Shown here in pieces: positions 1 through 6,109 of a stretch of DNA of 15,303 bases. The DNA comes from Bacteroidota bacterium. GTDB lineage: Bacteria; Bacteroidota; Bacteroidia; Bacteroidales; Lentimicrobiaceae. The stretch spans positions 1 to 15,303 of the forward strand of contig JAEZDY010000013.1 in NCBI GenBank assembly GCA_023417935.1, in the 5' to 3' direction. The position numbers and the translations under genes were made by a program. The notes beneath the pieces were generated by a model, which made no database searches, was not told where the DNA came from, and was given only the letters and a program-made list of their open reading frames with translations. Position 1 is the first letter of the stretch. Each line of letters begins with the position of its first letter.

Positions 1-111
1 GATAAAACAATGGATATTTCTTCATGGTCGCCCGGCATTTACATGGCTATTGTATATGCAGGAAACCAAAGAGTGGGAAGTGCGAGATTTATTAAAAGTA
101 GTTCAAGATAG
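1..111 (+). CDS. C-terminal end of a type IX secretion (Por tail) protein, 5' partial
   Basis: Frame 1 is open from the left edge to TAG at 109-111, giving 36 residues. They have the look of a T9SS type A sorting domain: a D-I-S-S-W segment, then P-G-I-Y-M-A-I-V, then a G-N-Q-R-V turn and a basic end (F-I-K-S-S-S-R). In the family this C-terminal domain targets a secreted or surface protein through the type IX machinery and is then removed. The passenger domain lies outside the window, so function cannot be given. The last codons and the stop are made of the GTTCAAGATA repeat that continues downstream, so the natural end of the protein may have been altered by repeat growth. Confidence 0.75.
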   Translation, partial: DKTMDISSWSPGIYMAIVYAGNQRVGSARFIKSSSR

Positions 112-160
112 TTCAAGATAGTTCAAGGTGGTTCAAGATAGTACAAAGGTGGTTCACGTA
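101..160. repeat. 10-bp GTTCAAGATA tandem array
   Basis: About six imperfect units of roughly 10 bp: GTTCAAGATA twice, GTTCAAGGTG, GTTCAAGATA, then diverged units starting GTACAAAGG and GTTCACGTA. Read on the minus strand the units become TTGAAC-led, the same word as in the 9-bp arrays at 3119-3224 and 15016-15123. The array begins inside the last codons of the upstream gene and supplies its TAG stop. Confidence 0.85.
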
Positions 161-198
161 GTATCGGGGTAGTTAAAAAATTAGATATATATGATTCT

Positions 199-252
199 TC
201 ACCCTCTCCTTGAGGAGAGGGCCGGGGTGAGGTGATCCTTGGCCGGGGTGAG
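199..252. repeat. CCCTCTCC hairpin repeat with duplicated GGCCGGGGTGAG
   Basis: CCCTCTCC (202-209) pairs with GGAGAGGG (214-221) around a 4-nt TTGA loop, and flanking TCACC (199-203) can pair with GGTGA (226-230). The 12-mer GGCCGGGGTGAG occurs at 220-231 and exactly again at 241-252. Elements of this type are, from general knowledge, widespread in Bacteroidetes spacers. It lies 17 bp upstream of the 269 start, so it could be a terminator for the upstream gene or sit in the leader of the next. There is no T-tract after the stem, which argues against a classical terminator. Confidence 0.75.
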
Positions 253-268
253 TTAAAAAAACATTCTT

Positions 269-730
269 ATGAAAAGACTCTTACCGATTATAATATTTAT
301 ATTAGTTACAGTATCTGCCAGGTCTCAAAGCCAGCCAAGCGATTCGTTGTATTTGTGGGTTGATTTCAGTGATGACAAGATCATGATTGATATCCCCGAC
401 AGGTATATGCAGTACAGGATTTTACCAACCATGTTGCCAAGTCATGTAAGAGTAAGGACTATTAATGCCTTCGTCCCCAACCTGCCTGCTAAACCAGTGC
501 TCGTTTCCATGCTGCAAAGGGAGCTGCAACAATCCCACAGCCCTCAAACCAGGGAACAACAACTAAAATATCTTGGGAAGATTGTACTGCTGCTCTTTTA
601 TACCAACAGTGAATTCAATGAGATACCCGCTGAAGTGTTAAACACACTTAATCAGCTAACTAAAAACGAAACAGTAAAAAAGGAAGCTGCTCTGGTTGAA
701 AAGTGGGTGGAAATGGCGGGGAAGATTTAG
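269..730 (+). CDS. Small secreted protein of unknown function
   Basis: A 153-residue protein starting at ATG 269. Residues 1-20 form a signal peptide (basic K-R, hydrophobic L-P-I-I-I-F-I-L-V, cleavage likely after S-A-R-S-Q), so the mature protein should be periplasmic or exported. The mature part is mixed, with a hydrophobic stretch near residue 110 (K-I-V-L-L-L-F-Y) and a helical, charged C-terminus. No family was recognised and no catalytic motif is visible. No Shine-Dalgarno sequence precedes it; an A-rich tract sits just upstream, as is common in this phylum. Its TAG stop lies in a degenerate GGCTAAA-type heptamer array shared with the convergent gene at 733. Confidence 0.7.
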   Translation: MKRLLPIIIFILVTVSARSQSQPSDSLYLWVDFSDDKIMIDIPDRYMQYRILPTMLPSHVRVRTINAFVPNLPAKPVLVSMLQRELQQSHSPQTREQQLKYLGKIVLLLFYTNSEFNEIPAEVLNTLNQLTKNETVKKEAALVEKWVEMAGKI

Positions 731-760
731 CCCTAGCCCTTCGCCCTAAGCCTCTTAACC
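726..760. repeat. Degenerate heptamer array spanning two convergent stop codons
   Basis: On the plus strand the 7-bp steps are TTTAGCC, CTAGCCC, TTCGCCC, TAAGCCT and CTTAACC, diverged versions of the GGCTAAA (reverse TTTAGCC) unit seen elsewhere in the window. The stop codon of the plus gene (728-730) falls in the first unit and that of the minus gene (733-735) in the second. The rest encodes the last residues of the minus-strand protein. Confidence 0.6.
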
Positions 761-1860
761 TGCGCTTCAGCCTCAGCCAATGACTGCTGAAGGTTTTGGA
801 TCTGTTTTGCGATCTTTGGCTCCGGGTTCACGATCTTGGTAGTGAGATATTTTGATTCCTTGAGTTTGCGACCTGCATCATCAAGGAGTTTTAATAGTCC
901 CGGACCTGGTTTTGCATTGGCGGGAAGTCTGTTTCTTTGGTTAATATATTCGTTCAGGCTGTAGATTCCATCGTTATAGGAAACTATGGCCGTATTGTAC
1001 ATATTGATGGTGTTTTTCTGGTTCTCATGCCTGATCTCAGTCTGTATGAACTTAAGCCTGTCGGCGACCATGGTATTGGCAATGCCATTCTTTTCAATGC
1101 GATAAGCTGAAGAAGCCAGGCGTTCGGCATGATCTTGCTTTTCCCATAATTGAAGTGTATCAGCATAACTAAAGCTCTTTTTTGATGTACTCTGTTGCGA
1201 GAGTCCGCTGTAGAACTCCCGGCTTGTGTATGGATAATCGAGAAACTGCCAGAGGTAATCGAATGGCATGTGCGACTGTATTGCCACAGCAGGTTGCATC
1301 ATAAAATAATCGTGGCTAATCTTCTTGTGAAACCTCCCATTGTTAACAAATCCGGCACCCCAGGTAGCATCAAAAAGATACCATTTATTGTCGATCTGTG
1401 CAGCATTCCAGGCATGGGGAAGAGTCGCGATTCTGCCATTTTGCCTGGTGTAACCGGATATTACGTATGAACGGAGTCCGGTTTTACGGCTCAACTCATC
1501 AAACAGTGCTGCATAGTTTTCACAGATGCCCTGGCGTGTACGCAGTGGTTTGAGCACCAGTTCCTCTTTCCTTTCATAAACGGCTTTTCTATTCATACTT
1601 TCAACATCATACCTGATGTTTGAGGCTAACCAGGTATATATGGCTCTGGACTTCTCAGCATCAGTGCTGAAGTTATCGTTGATAAAGCCGGCAATATCGG
1701 TGGTAGTGGTTGTTAGTGATTCGGGTATCTGCTGCATTTTTTTATCAACCAACGCAAGAGTGTTGGAAGCCGGCCTCTGTGCATTGATAGTGAATGATTG
1801 GAACAGTATGGCGACAAACAGAAGCAGTTTAAGCAGTGGTAGTGGTTTGGCAGGTTTCAT
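733..1860 (-). CDS. Secreted transglutaminase-like (papain-fold) protein
   Basis: From ATG at 1860 the protein has 375 residues: a signal peptide (1-28, ending T-I-N-A-Q), a transglutaminase-like core and a helical C-terminus. The catalytic triad is visible: Cys113 in R-Q-G-I-C-E-N-Y-A, His149 in L-P-H-A-W-N and Asp164 in Y-L-F-D-A-T-W. These match the transglut_core family, whose members cross-link, hydrolyse or otherwise process proteins; in bacteria many act as periplasmic proteases or peptidoglycan-associated enzymes. The frame extends to a GTG at 1884, but that would add eight residues before an ordinary signal peptide, so ATG 1860 is preferred. Residues about 345-375 look like a short coiled coil (Q-N-L-Q-Q-S-L-A-E-A-E-A-Q). 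It is convergent with the 269 gene, with 2 bp between their stops. Substrate unknown. Confidence 0.88.
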   Translation of the reverse strand: MKPAKPLPLLKLLLFVAILFQSFTINAQRPASNTLALVDKKMQQIPESLTTTTTDIAGFINDNFSTDAEKSRAIYTWLASNIRYDVESMNRKAVYERKEELVLKPLRTRQGICENYAALFDELSRKTGLRSYVISGYTRQNGRIATLPHAWNAAQIDNKWYLFDATWGAGFVNNGRFHKKISHDYFMMQPAVAIQSHMPFDYLWQFLDYPYTSREFYSGLSQQSTSKKSFSYADTLQLWEKQDHAERLASSAYRIEKNGIANTMVADRLKFIQTEIRHENQKNTINMYNTAIVSYNDGIYSLNEYINQRNRLPANAKPGPGLLKLLDDAGRKLKESKYLTTKIVNPEPKIAKQIQNLQQSLAEAEAQVKRLRAKG

Positions 1861-1998
1861 GAGGTATAAACGAGTTGGATGCACAAAAAATTACAAAGCG
1901 GCTAAATAATTTTAACTCAACAGATTAAGAACCAGTAAAACTCAAAGGACTGAACAGTTGTTACGTTTACAAGAAAAAATTGTGCCAGAAAAGACTAG

Positions 1999-2166
1999 TT
2001 TAACGTTTAGCGTTTAACGTTTAGCGTTTGGTTCTGGGTTATGAGTTCTGGGTTCTGGGTAAAACCATAGGTTTACAACAAACCCCACTTTAAACTTTAG
2101 CCTTTAGCCCTTAGCCTTTAGCCTTATTTTAATCCTTTAGCCTTACTAACCCCTAACCCCTAATAA
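1999..2166 (-). repeat. Mosaic heptamer repeat, copy A (reads on minus strand)
   Basis: Fills most of the 1861-2167 spacer. In plus order: TTTAACG/TTTAGCG units (1999-2026), GTTCTGG-type units (2031-2060), a non-repetitive 40-bp core (2061-2100), CTTTAGC-type units (about 2095-2142) and CTAACCC-type units (about 2146-2161) ending at the ATG of the next gene. On the minus strand this reads GGGGTTA, GGCTAAA, core, CAGAACC, CGCTAAA, the same block order as copy B at 3828-3996. The core matches copy B at 35 of 40 positions by eye. No coding potential is seen; the part before 1999 shows nothing clear. Confidence 0.85.
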
Positions 2167-2167
2167 A

Positions 2168-2944
2168 ATGCCCAACTCAGAATACATAATCCGCTACATC
2201 TCTCTCGGCAAGTTTATCGAATTGCTCGATTCATGTACTTTACACATGAGCCGTATAGATTTGTTTGAAGATAAAACCGAAGGGGAGTGGTATGCGCATC
2301 TGGCAAAGTCGGCCAATAAGGCATTTAAGGACTGGGAATCGAAGGGTCAGCTATCGGGCGAATTGAATGTTGATGATGATAATGACTGGCTCGTTGATAC
2401 AATTATGGCGTTGAAGAAGCGGTCATACATCAGCTCATGGTTTTCAAGCGATTATCTGAGCATAGCAATGTGGAAATTATATGGGATCACTGATGAGGGC
2501 ATCGCCATAAGGGTAAAGAAGGAAAGTATAGAAAAGCTGGAAGAGCTTAACGGCGGTTACCTGCGGGAAACCGGGGCAGATATCCTTTTTAGCAATGTGA
2601 TGTATGTTGAAGATGATGCCTCTGAAATGGAAAAGCTGATAGATAAGAATATGTCGAACAAGGAGTGGATGAAATTCAGGAACCTGTTGCTAAAGCATAA
2701 ATCGTATAAGTTTGAGGAAGAGTACAGAGTTTCTGTGATGCTTCCCGAGGGACAAGCTGAGTACCCCACAGGTATCAAACTCAACATTGGCAATGACCTG
2801 AATGACTTCATTGACAGTATTTACCTTAATCCTTTGATTCACCCTGATCACTGGTATATTGGAGTGGTTCAGAAAGTGCTGTCAACTTTTAATATTGAAC
2901 CTGAAAAACTGAATCTGGCTGAAATACGGACGGATTTGGGATAA
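2168..2944 (+). CDS. DUF2971 family protein
   Basis: A 258-residue soluble protein without signal peptide or membrane segment. It shows the usual DUF2971 landmarks: R-Y-I-S near residue 9, S-R-I-D-L-F-E-D with a following E-G near 28-40, S-W-F then M-W-K-L-Y-G (90-106), K-F-E-E-E-Y-R (180-187) and an I-Y-L-N-P segment near 218. The family is widespread and its biochemical role is not established; members turn up in variable genomic regions. The start directly follows a repeat array and no promoter was found in it. It is monocistronic as far as can be seen, and inverted mosaic repeats lie on both sides of this gene and the next. The family call is by recognition of motifs and is fairly secure; any role in defence would be a guess. 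Confidence 0.8.
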   Translation: MPNSEYIIRYISLGKFIELLDSCTLHMSRIDLFEDKTEGEWYAHLAKSANKAFKDWESKGQLSGELNVDDDNDWLVDTIMALKKRSYISSWFSSDYLSIAMWKLYGITDEGIAIRVKKESIEKLEELNGGYLRETGADILFSNVMYVEDDASEMEKLIDKNMSNKEWMKFRNLLLKHKSYKFEEEYRVSVMLPEGQAEYPTGIKLNIGNDLNDFIDSIYLNPLIHPDHWYIGVVQKVLSTFNIEPEKLNLAEIRTDLG

Positions 2945-2990
2945 ATGTTTGAGTTTTTTGTTAATTTTATGGTGAACAAGCAATCTACAA

Positions 2991-3011
2991 TCAGCATTCA
3001 GCATTCAGTTT
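2991..3011. repeat. TCAGCAT heptamer triplet
   Basis: Three 7-bp steps, TCAGCAT, TCAGCAT and TCAGTTT, just downstream of the DUF2971 gene. Small, but the period is the same as that of the other heptamer arrays in the window. Confidence 0.6.
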
Positions 3012-3040
3012 TTATTGTTCTTTGTTTTGGTTTTTTGTTC

Positions 3041-3073
3041 TTTGTTAGAAAGGATATTGAGAGTTTAAATTTG
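3041..3073 (+). promoter_or_regulatory. Candidate Bacteroidetes-type promoter
   Basis: TTTG at 3041-3044 and TAAATTTG at 3066-3073 are 21 bp apart, matching the -33 TTTG / -7 TAnnTTTG layout known for Bacteroidetes housekeeping promoters. Transcription would start near 3080 and run into the 3277 gene with a leader of about 200 nt that contains the nonamer array. The surrounding DNA is T-rich with several TTTG words, so chance is possible. Confidence 0.45.
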
Positions 3074-3107
3074 GGACCTGTGGGACTTGTGGGACTTGTG
3101 GGACAAG
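3072..3107. repeat. 9-bp TGGGACTTG tandem repeat
   Basis: Four 9-bp steps: TGGGACCTG, TGGGACTTG, TGGGACTTG and TGGGACAAG. The period equals that of the TTGAACNNN array that starts 12 bp later, so the two probably belong to one compound array. Confidence 0.75.
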
Positions 3108-3118
3108 TTGGATTTCAC

Positions 3119-3224
3119 CTTGAACCCTTTGAACCACTTGAACTCCTTGAATCCCGCACGTGCGGGAAACACCTTGAACAATTTGAACACCTTGAACTCC
3201 TTGAACAATTTGAACCCCTCGATA
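3119..3224. repeat. 9-bp TTGAACNNN array interrupted by a palindrome
   Basis: Four units (TTGAACCCT, TTGAACCAC, TTGAACTCC, TTGAATCCC) are followed by a 16-bp perfect palindrome, TCCCGCACGTGCGGGA (3152-3167), that reuses the last bases of unit four. After AACACC come five more units (TTGAACAAT, TTGAACACC, TTGAACTCC, TTGAACAAT, TTGAACCCC). The end, CCCCTCG, is shared with the array at 15016-15123. It occupies the 2945-3276 spacer together with the T-rich tract, the TGGGACTTG repeat and a CGCTAAA array. Confidence 0.9.
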
Positions 3225-3246
3225 AAAACTCGGGGACCGTCTCAAA

Positions 3247-3274
3247 CGCTAAACGCTAAACGCAAAACGTTAAA
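3247..3274. repeat. CGCTAAA heptamer array abutting a start codon
   Basis: Four 7-bp units, CGCTAAA, CGCTAAA, CGCAAAA and CGTTAAA, ending 2 bp before the ATG at 3277. The same unit forms the outer block of mosaic copies A and B. Here it occurs without the core or other blocks. Its A-rich units place AAA and TTAAA directly ahead of the start, which may stand in for the A-rich initiation region typical of this phylum. Confidence 0.8.
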
Positions 3275-3276
3275 AT

Positions 3277-3813
3277 ATGAAACACTTCTCCATTTTTTCC
3301 TTCCTTGTCATCTTAAGCTTAGCCCTTTCGGCACAGTCGAATCGTGAGCTGATGAATAATTTCATGAAGAATGATGCTAATATTGTTTATTGGCAGCTGG
3401 TAAGAGATACCGAGCTTACGAGAAATGAACTGCTTGATGCTATTATTGAATCGGGGTATTTTACAAACATCGATGTTACCGGTGATAAGGTGGTTTGTGA
3501 ACTACGTCCTTACAGATTGAATTATGAGCAGTATTCCAGATCGGGGTTAGACCTTGCTCCCGCATATCTGACACAAAACCTGATTGCAGGAACAGTGATC
3601 ATTGAACTGAGCAATAACAGGTACAGGACCACTGTAAAGAATATCAGGTTTATTGATAACACCCAGGCAGGACTTGGCATTGTTACACCCATCGAATACT
3701 GGGTGCTCAATAGGTCACAGGACCTGAAGTTTTCACTGTTCAAAAATGGAAGCGAATTGCTGGATAAAGATTTTACTGTTAAGACGGCATTCAGGAGGAC
3801 GGAGGGGTTTTAG
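3277..3813 (+). CDS. Small secreted protein, possibly DUF4468-like
   Basis: 178 residues with a clear signal peptide (1-20: K-H-F then a hydrophobic run ending L-S-A-Q), so periplasmic or surface exposed. The mature part begins with a helix, then W-Q-L-V, then T-R-N-E-L-L-D-A-I-I-E-S-G-Y-F. Further on come a strand-rich middle with I-I-E-L-S-N-N-R-Y-R and a T-V-K-N-I-R-F strand. The pattern of an early W-x-x-V, a helix, then R-Y-R-x-T-V resembles DUF4468 (TBP-like fold) proteins of Bacteroidetes, but this is a weak match from memory and the role of that family is unknown. The gene stands alone between repeat arrays, with a candidate promoter at 3041-3073. Confidence 0.75.
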   Translation: MKHFSIFSFLVILSLALSAQSNRELMNNFMKNDANIVYWQLVRDTELTRNELLDAIIESGYFTNIDVTGDKVVCELRPYRLNYEQYSRSGLDLAPAYLTQNLIAGTVIIELSNNRYRTTVKNIRFIDNTQAGLGIVTPIEYWVLNRSQDLKFSLFKNGSELLDKDFTVKTAFRRTEGF

Positions 3814-3827
3814 GGTCTAATGGACAA

Positions 3828-3996
3828 GGCTAAAGGCTAAAGGCTAAGGGCTAAAGTATAAAGTATGGTTTGTTTTAAACCTATGATTTTTCTCAAAACT
3901 CAGAACTCAGAACTCAGAACAAAAAACTTCCTTTAACGCTAAACGCTAAACAATAAACGCTAAACAGTTTTAAACTGATAGCTGATAGCTGATAGC
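3828..3996 (+). repeat. Mosaic heptamer repeat, copy B
   Basis: Begins 14 bp after the stop of the 3277 gene. The blocks in order are GGCTAAA x4 (3828-3855), a core (3851-3890) matching copy A at 35 of 40 positions in inverted orientation, CAGAACT x3 (3901-3920), CGCTAAA x4 with one diverged unit (3937-3964), and GCTGATA-type units (about 3976-3996). This explains the left half of the 3814-4216 spacer; the right half holds two inverted repeats and the leader of the TetR gene. Confidence 0.85.
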
Positions 3997-4000
3997 CCTC

Positions 4001-4017
4001 TTTACGAAATACGTAAA
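4001..4017. promoter_or_regulatory. Inverted repeat TTTACG-N5-CGTAAA
   Basis: Perfect 6-bp arms with a 5-bp spacer, upstream of the TetR gene. The size and symmetry suit a dimeric repressor. It is also close to the end of the mosaic repeat, so it may belong to that instead. Confidence 0.35.
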
Positions 4018-4049
4018 AATGTCCCAAAAAAGTAACATATTTTCCCTTT

Positions 4050-4066
4050 AAGGTACACTCTACCTT
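4050..4066. promoter_or_regulatory. Inverted repeat AAGGTA-N5-TACCTT, candidate TetR operator
   Basis: Perfect 6-bp arms with a 5-bp spacer, 150 bp upstream of the TetR start, with the same 6-5-6 geometry as the site 33 bp to its left. TetR-family regulators commonly bind short palindromes of this size near their own promoters. No clear promoter hexamers were found beside it, so operator function is an inference. Confidence 0.4.
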
Positions 4067-4216
4067 GCTATAGTTGCATTCCACATCAGCTTAAAAAAAT
4101 TAATATTTCTGAAAATGATTGATATTGTTTGCCTTGGGTGCGCGAATGGGTATATAAGTATCAAATTATGTAAAAATGGTACGAATAATGTATAATAAAT
4201 TGCAAAACGTAACATC

Positions 4217-4840
4217 ATGGCTGATTCATCTGAAAAACATTGGGAAAAGAAACCAAGGCATGGCGAGCGTTGGAATAGACTAATGCACACTGCAAGAGAG
4301 CTATTCTGGAAATACGGTTTCAAGAGGGTGTCAATCGAGGAGATATGTGAGAAATCTGGAGTGAGTAAGATGACTTTTTACCGCTATTTTGCTAATAAAA
4401 CGGAGATAGCGAAGGCTGTGTTTGATGAGGAGGTGCAGCGTGGGGTTATTGCTTTCAGGAATATATTGAATACGCCTAAATTCACGACTGATCAAAAAAT
4501 GAAGATGATCATCTCATTGAAAATGAATGGCTCATACGATATAAGTAAGGAGTTTTTGCAGGATTTTTACAGTAATCCCGAATTGGGACTAAAGGAGTAT
4601 ATTGAAGAAAGGAGCCGTGTGGTGTGGGGAGAGATGTTGGAAGATTTCAGGAAGGCACAGCGTAAAGGATTGTTTCGCAAGGACTTTAAGCCGGAGTTGT
4701 TCTTCCATCTTGCACAGAAGATGGCCGACCTTATTAATGATAAGAGTATGCTTGAGTTGTATGAAAGTCCACAGGCGCTTATGGTGGAGTTGACAAATAT
4801 GATGCTGTATGGAATAGTTGAAAGGGGTGAAGAGAAATGA
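4217..4840 (+). CDS. TetR/AcrR family transcriptional regulator
   Basis: 207 residues. The N-terminal DNA-binding domain is typical: R-L-M-H-T-A-R-E-L-F (21-30), Y-G-F-K-R-V-S-I-E-E-I (33-43) and the recognition helix S-G-V-S-K-M-T-F-Y-R-Y-F (47-58) followed by N-K-T-E-I. The C-terminal two thirds is an all-helical ligand-binding and dimerisation domain without a recognisable ligand signature. It is the first gene of the operon; its TGA overlaps the ATG of the barrel gene (ATGA at 4837-4840), so the two are probably translationally coupled. Such regulators are usually repressors released by a small ligand, so the operon is likely autoregulated and induced by its export substrate or a membrane stress. 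That last point is inference. Confidence 0.93.
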   Translation: MADSSEKHWEKKPRHGERWNRLMHTARELFWKYGFKRVSIEEICEKSGVSKMTFYRYFANKTEIAKAVFDEEVQRGVIAFRNILNTPKFTTDQKMKMIISLKMNGSYDISKEFLQDFYSNPELGLKEYIEERSRVVWGEMLEDFRKAQRKGLFRKDFKPELFFHLAQKMADLINDKSMLELYESPQALMVELTNMMLYGIVERGEEK

Positions 4841-6030
4841 AAAATGCGATTCTTGTTTTAATTTGTACGGTTGCACTATTAAATTGCACTATTGTAACGA
4901 CATTTTCGAGCTCTGCGCAAACAGTTACAATTTACCCTTATGATACGGTTAAATTTAGCGGGCAGGCATCAGCCTGGGCACTGTGGAACTCAGAACTTGA
5001 TGACCAGGTTTTCGCTGGTGGAAGATATCTGCCGCAAATCAACTATGGTCTTGTATATCCGGGAAACCGGCTTTTAGATTTTGAGATAGCATTGAATATG
5101 AATGGAATGGCTTCTTTTAACACACCTAATGGCACAGAAACTGATGGATACCTGAAGTTGTACAGGGGCTGGATGCGTTATTCCAATGAGCAGTATGAGT
5201 TAAGGTTAGGACTTCAGAAGATCAATTTTGGTTCGGCATCAATGCTTAGGCCGCTGATGTGGTTTGACAGGCTTGATCCCCGTGATCCGCTGCAACTTAC
5301 CGAAGGTGTATGGGGATTGCTTGCACGTTATTATTTCCTTAACAATGTGAATGTTTGGGGTTGGGTATTGCTGGGTAATGAAACTCCTTCAGTGTGGGAG
5401 GCAGTTAACACTAATAGCCGGTTGCCCGAATATGGGGGTCGAGTGCAGGTACCGGTTAAACGGGGTGAGATAGCCTTTTCATACAATCACAGGGCCGCTG
5501 ATGCACGTGAATTGGGTGAGTTGTTGCAGCAGGCTGAATGGAAAACCTTCGACAGGATACCTGAAGACCGGTTTGGACTTGATGGGAAATGGGATTTGGA
5601 GGTGGGCTTATGGTTTGAAGCTACCTGGACCCATAAGATGAAGGACATGGGATTGCTCACTAACCAGGCACTGCTGAACTTAGGTGTTGATTATACTTTC
5701 CCATTGGGAAACGGCCTGAACGTTATTGCTGAGCAGTTGGTGATAGCCCGCGACAATAAGCCGTTTGAATTGATCAATCCGCTTTACTTTACAGGCATGT
5801 CAGTAAGTTATCCTATAGGGATGTTCGATAACCTGAACGCCATTGTTTATTATGACTGGTTCAGCGGATCGACATATAACTTTCTTTGCTGGAAAAAACA
5901 GTTTAACAGGATTTCGCTACATACTATGGTCTTCCTGAATCCGGAAACGAACAGGCTGCCCATGGCTAATGACCAGTATAACCTGATGGGTGGTAAGGGA
6001 ATACAATTTATGATAGTGTATAATCATTGA
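4837..6030 (+). CDS. Outer-membrane beta-barrel protein of the export operon
   Basis: 397 residues with a signal peptide (1-28, ending S-S-S-A-Q). The rest shows alternating amphipathic strands rich in aromatic residues and glycine, as in porins (for example L-R-L-G-L-Q-K-I-N-F-G). The D-R-L-D-P-R-D-P motif and the W-G-L-L-A-R-Y-Y strand recall DUF1302 and alginate-export type barrels, though assignment to either is tentative. No TonB box or plug domain is seen and the length suits a single barrel. It overlaps the regulator by 4 bp and precedes the ABC ATPase by 79 bp. Its position suggests that it is the outer-membrane exit or acceptor for whatever the ABC unit extracts. The cysteine at residue 17 is not in a good lipobox, so a lipoprotein is unlikely. 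Confidence 0.8.
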   Translation: MKNAILVLICTVALLNCTIVTTFSSSAQTVTIYPYDTVKFSGQASAWALWNSELDDQVFAGGRYLPQINYGLVYPGNRLLDFEIALNMNGMASFNTPNGTETDGYLKLYRGWMRYSNEQYELRLGLQKINFGSASMLRPLMWFDRLDPRDPLQLTEGVWGLLARYYFLNNVNVWGWVLLGNETPSVWEAVNTNSRLPEYGGRVQVPVKRGEIAFSYNHRAADARELGELLQQAEWKTFDRIPEDRFGLDGKWDLEVGLWFEATWTHKMKDMGLLTNQALLNLGVDYTFPLGNGLNVIAEQLVIARDNKPFELINPLYFTGMSVSYPIGMFDNLNAIVYYDWFSGSTYNFLCWKKQFNRISLHTMVFLNPETNRLPMANDQYNLMGGKGIQFMIVYNH

Positions 6031-6109
6031 TAGCGTGTAATACTAACAAAGTGTGTGTCATTAACACAGTGAAGCTTTACAGGGTGTATAATTACTAATA
6101 AAAAGTACA

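Noticed and set aside
101..160. CRISPR-like array
   Set aside because: Units are about 10 bp with no spacers, and no cas gene is present; the same holds for the other arrays in the window.
1861..1884. GTG start extending the transglutaminase-like protein by eight residues
   Set aside because: The extension would precede an ordinary signal peptide that begins at ATG 1860, and the start is not ATG.
2945..3259. Plus-strand open frame of 104 codons directly after the DUF2971 stop, and overlapping frames 3087-3347 (+) and 3045-3245 (-)
   Set aside because: Their sequence is largely translated nonamer and T-rich repeat (repeating L-E-x-F-E or L-N-x-L-N patterns). A 9-bp period keeps frames open without selection, and no family or normal composition is seen.
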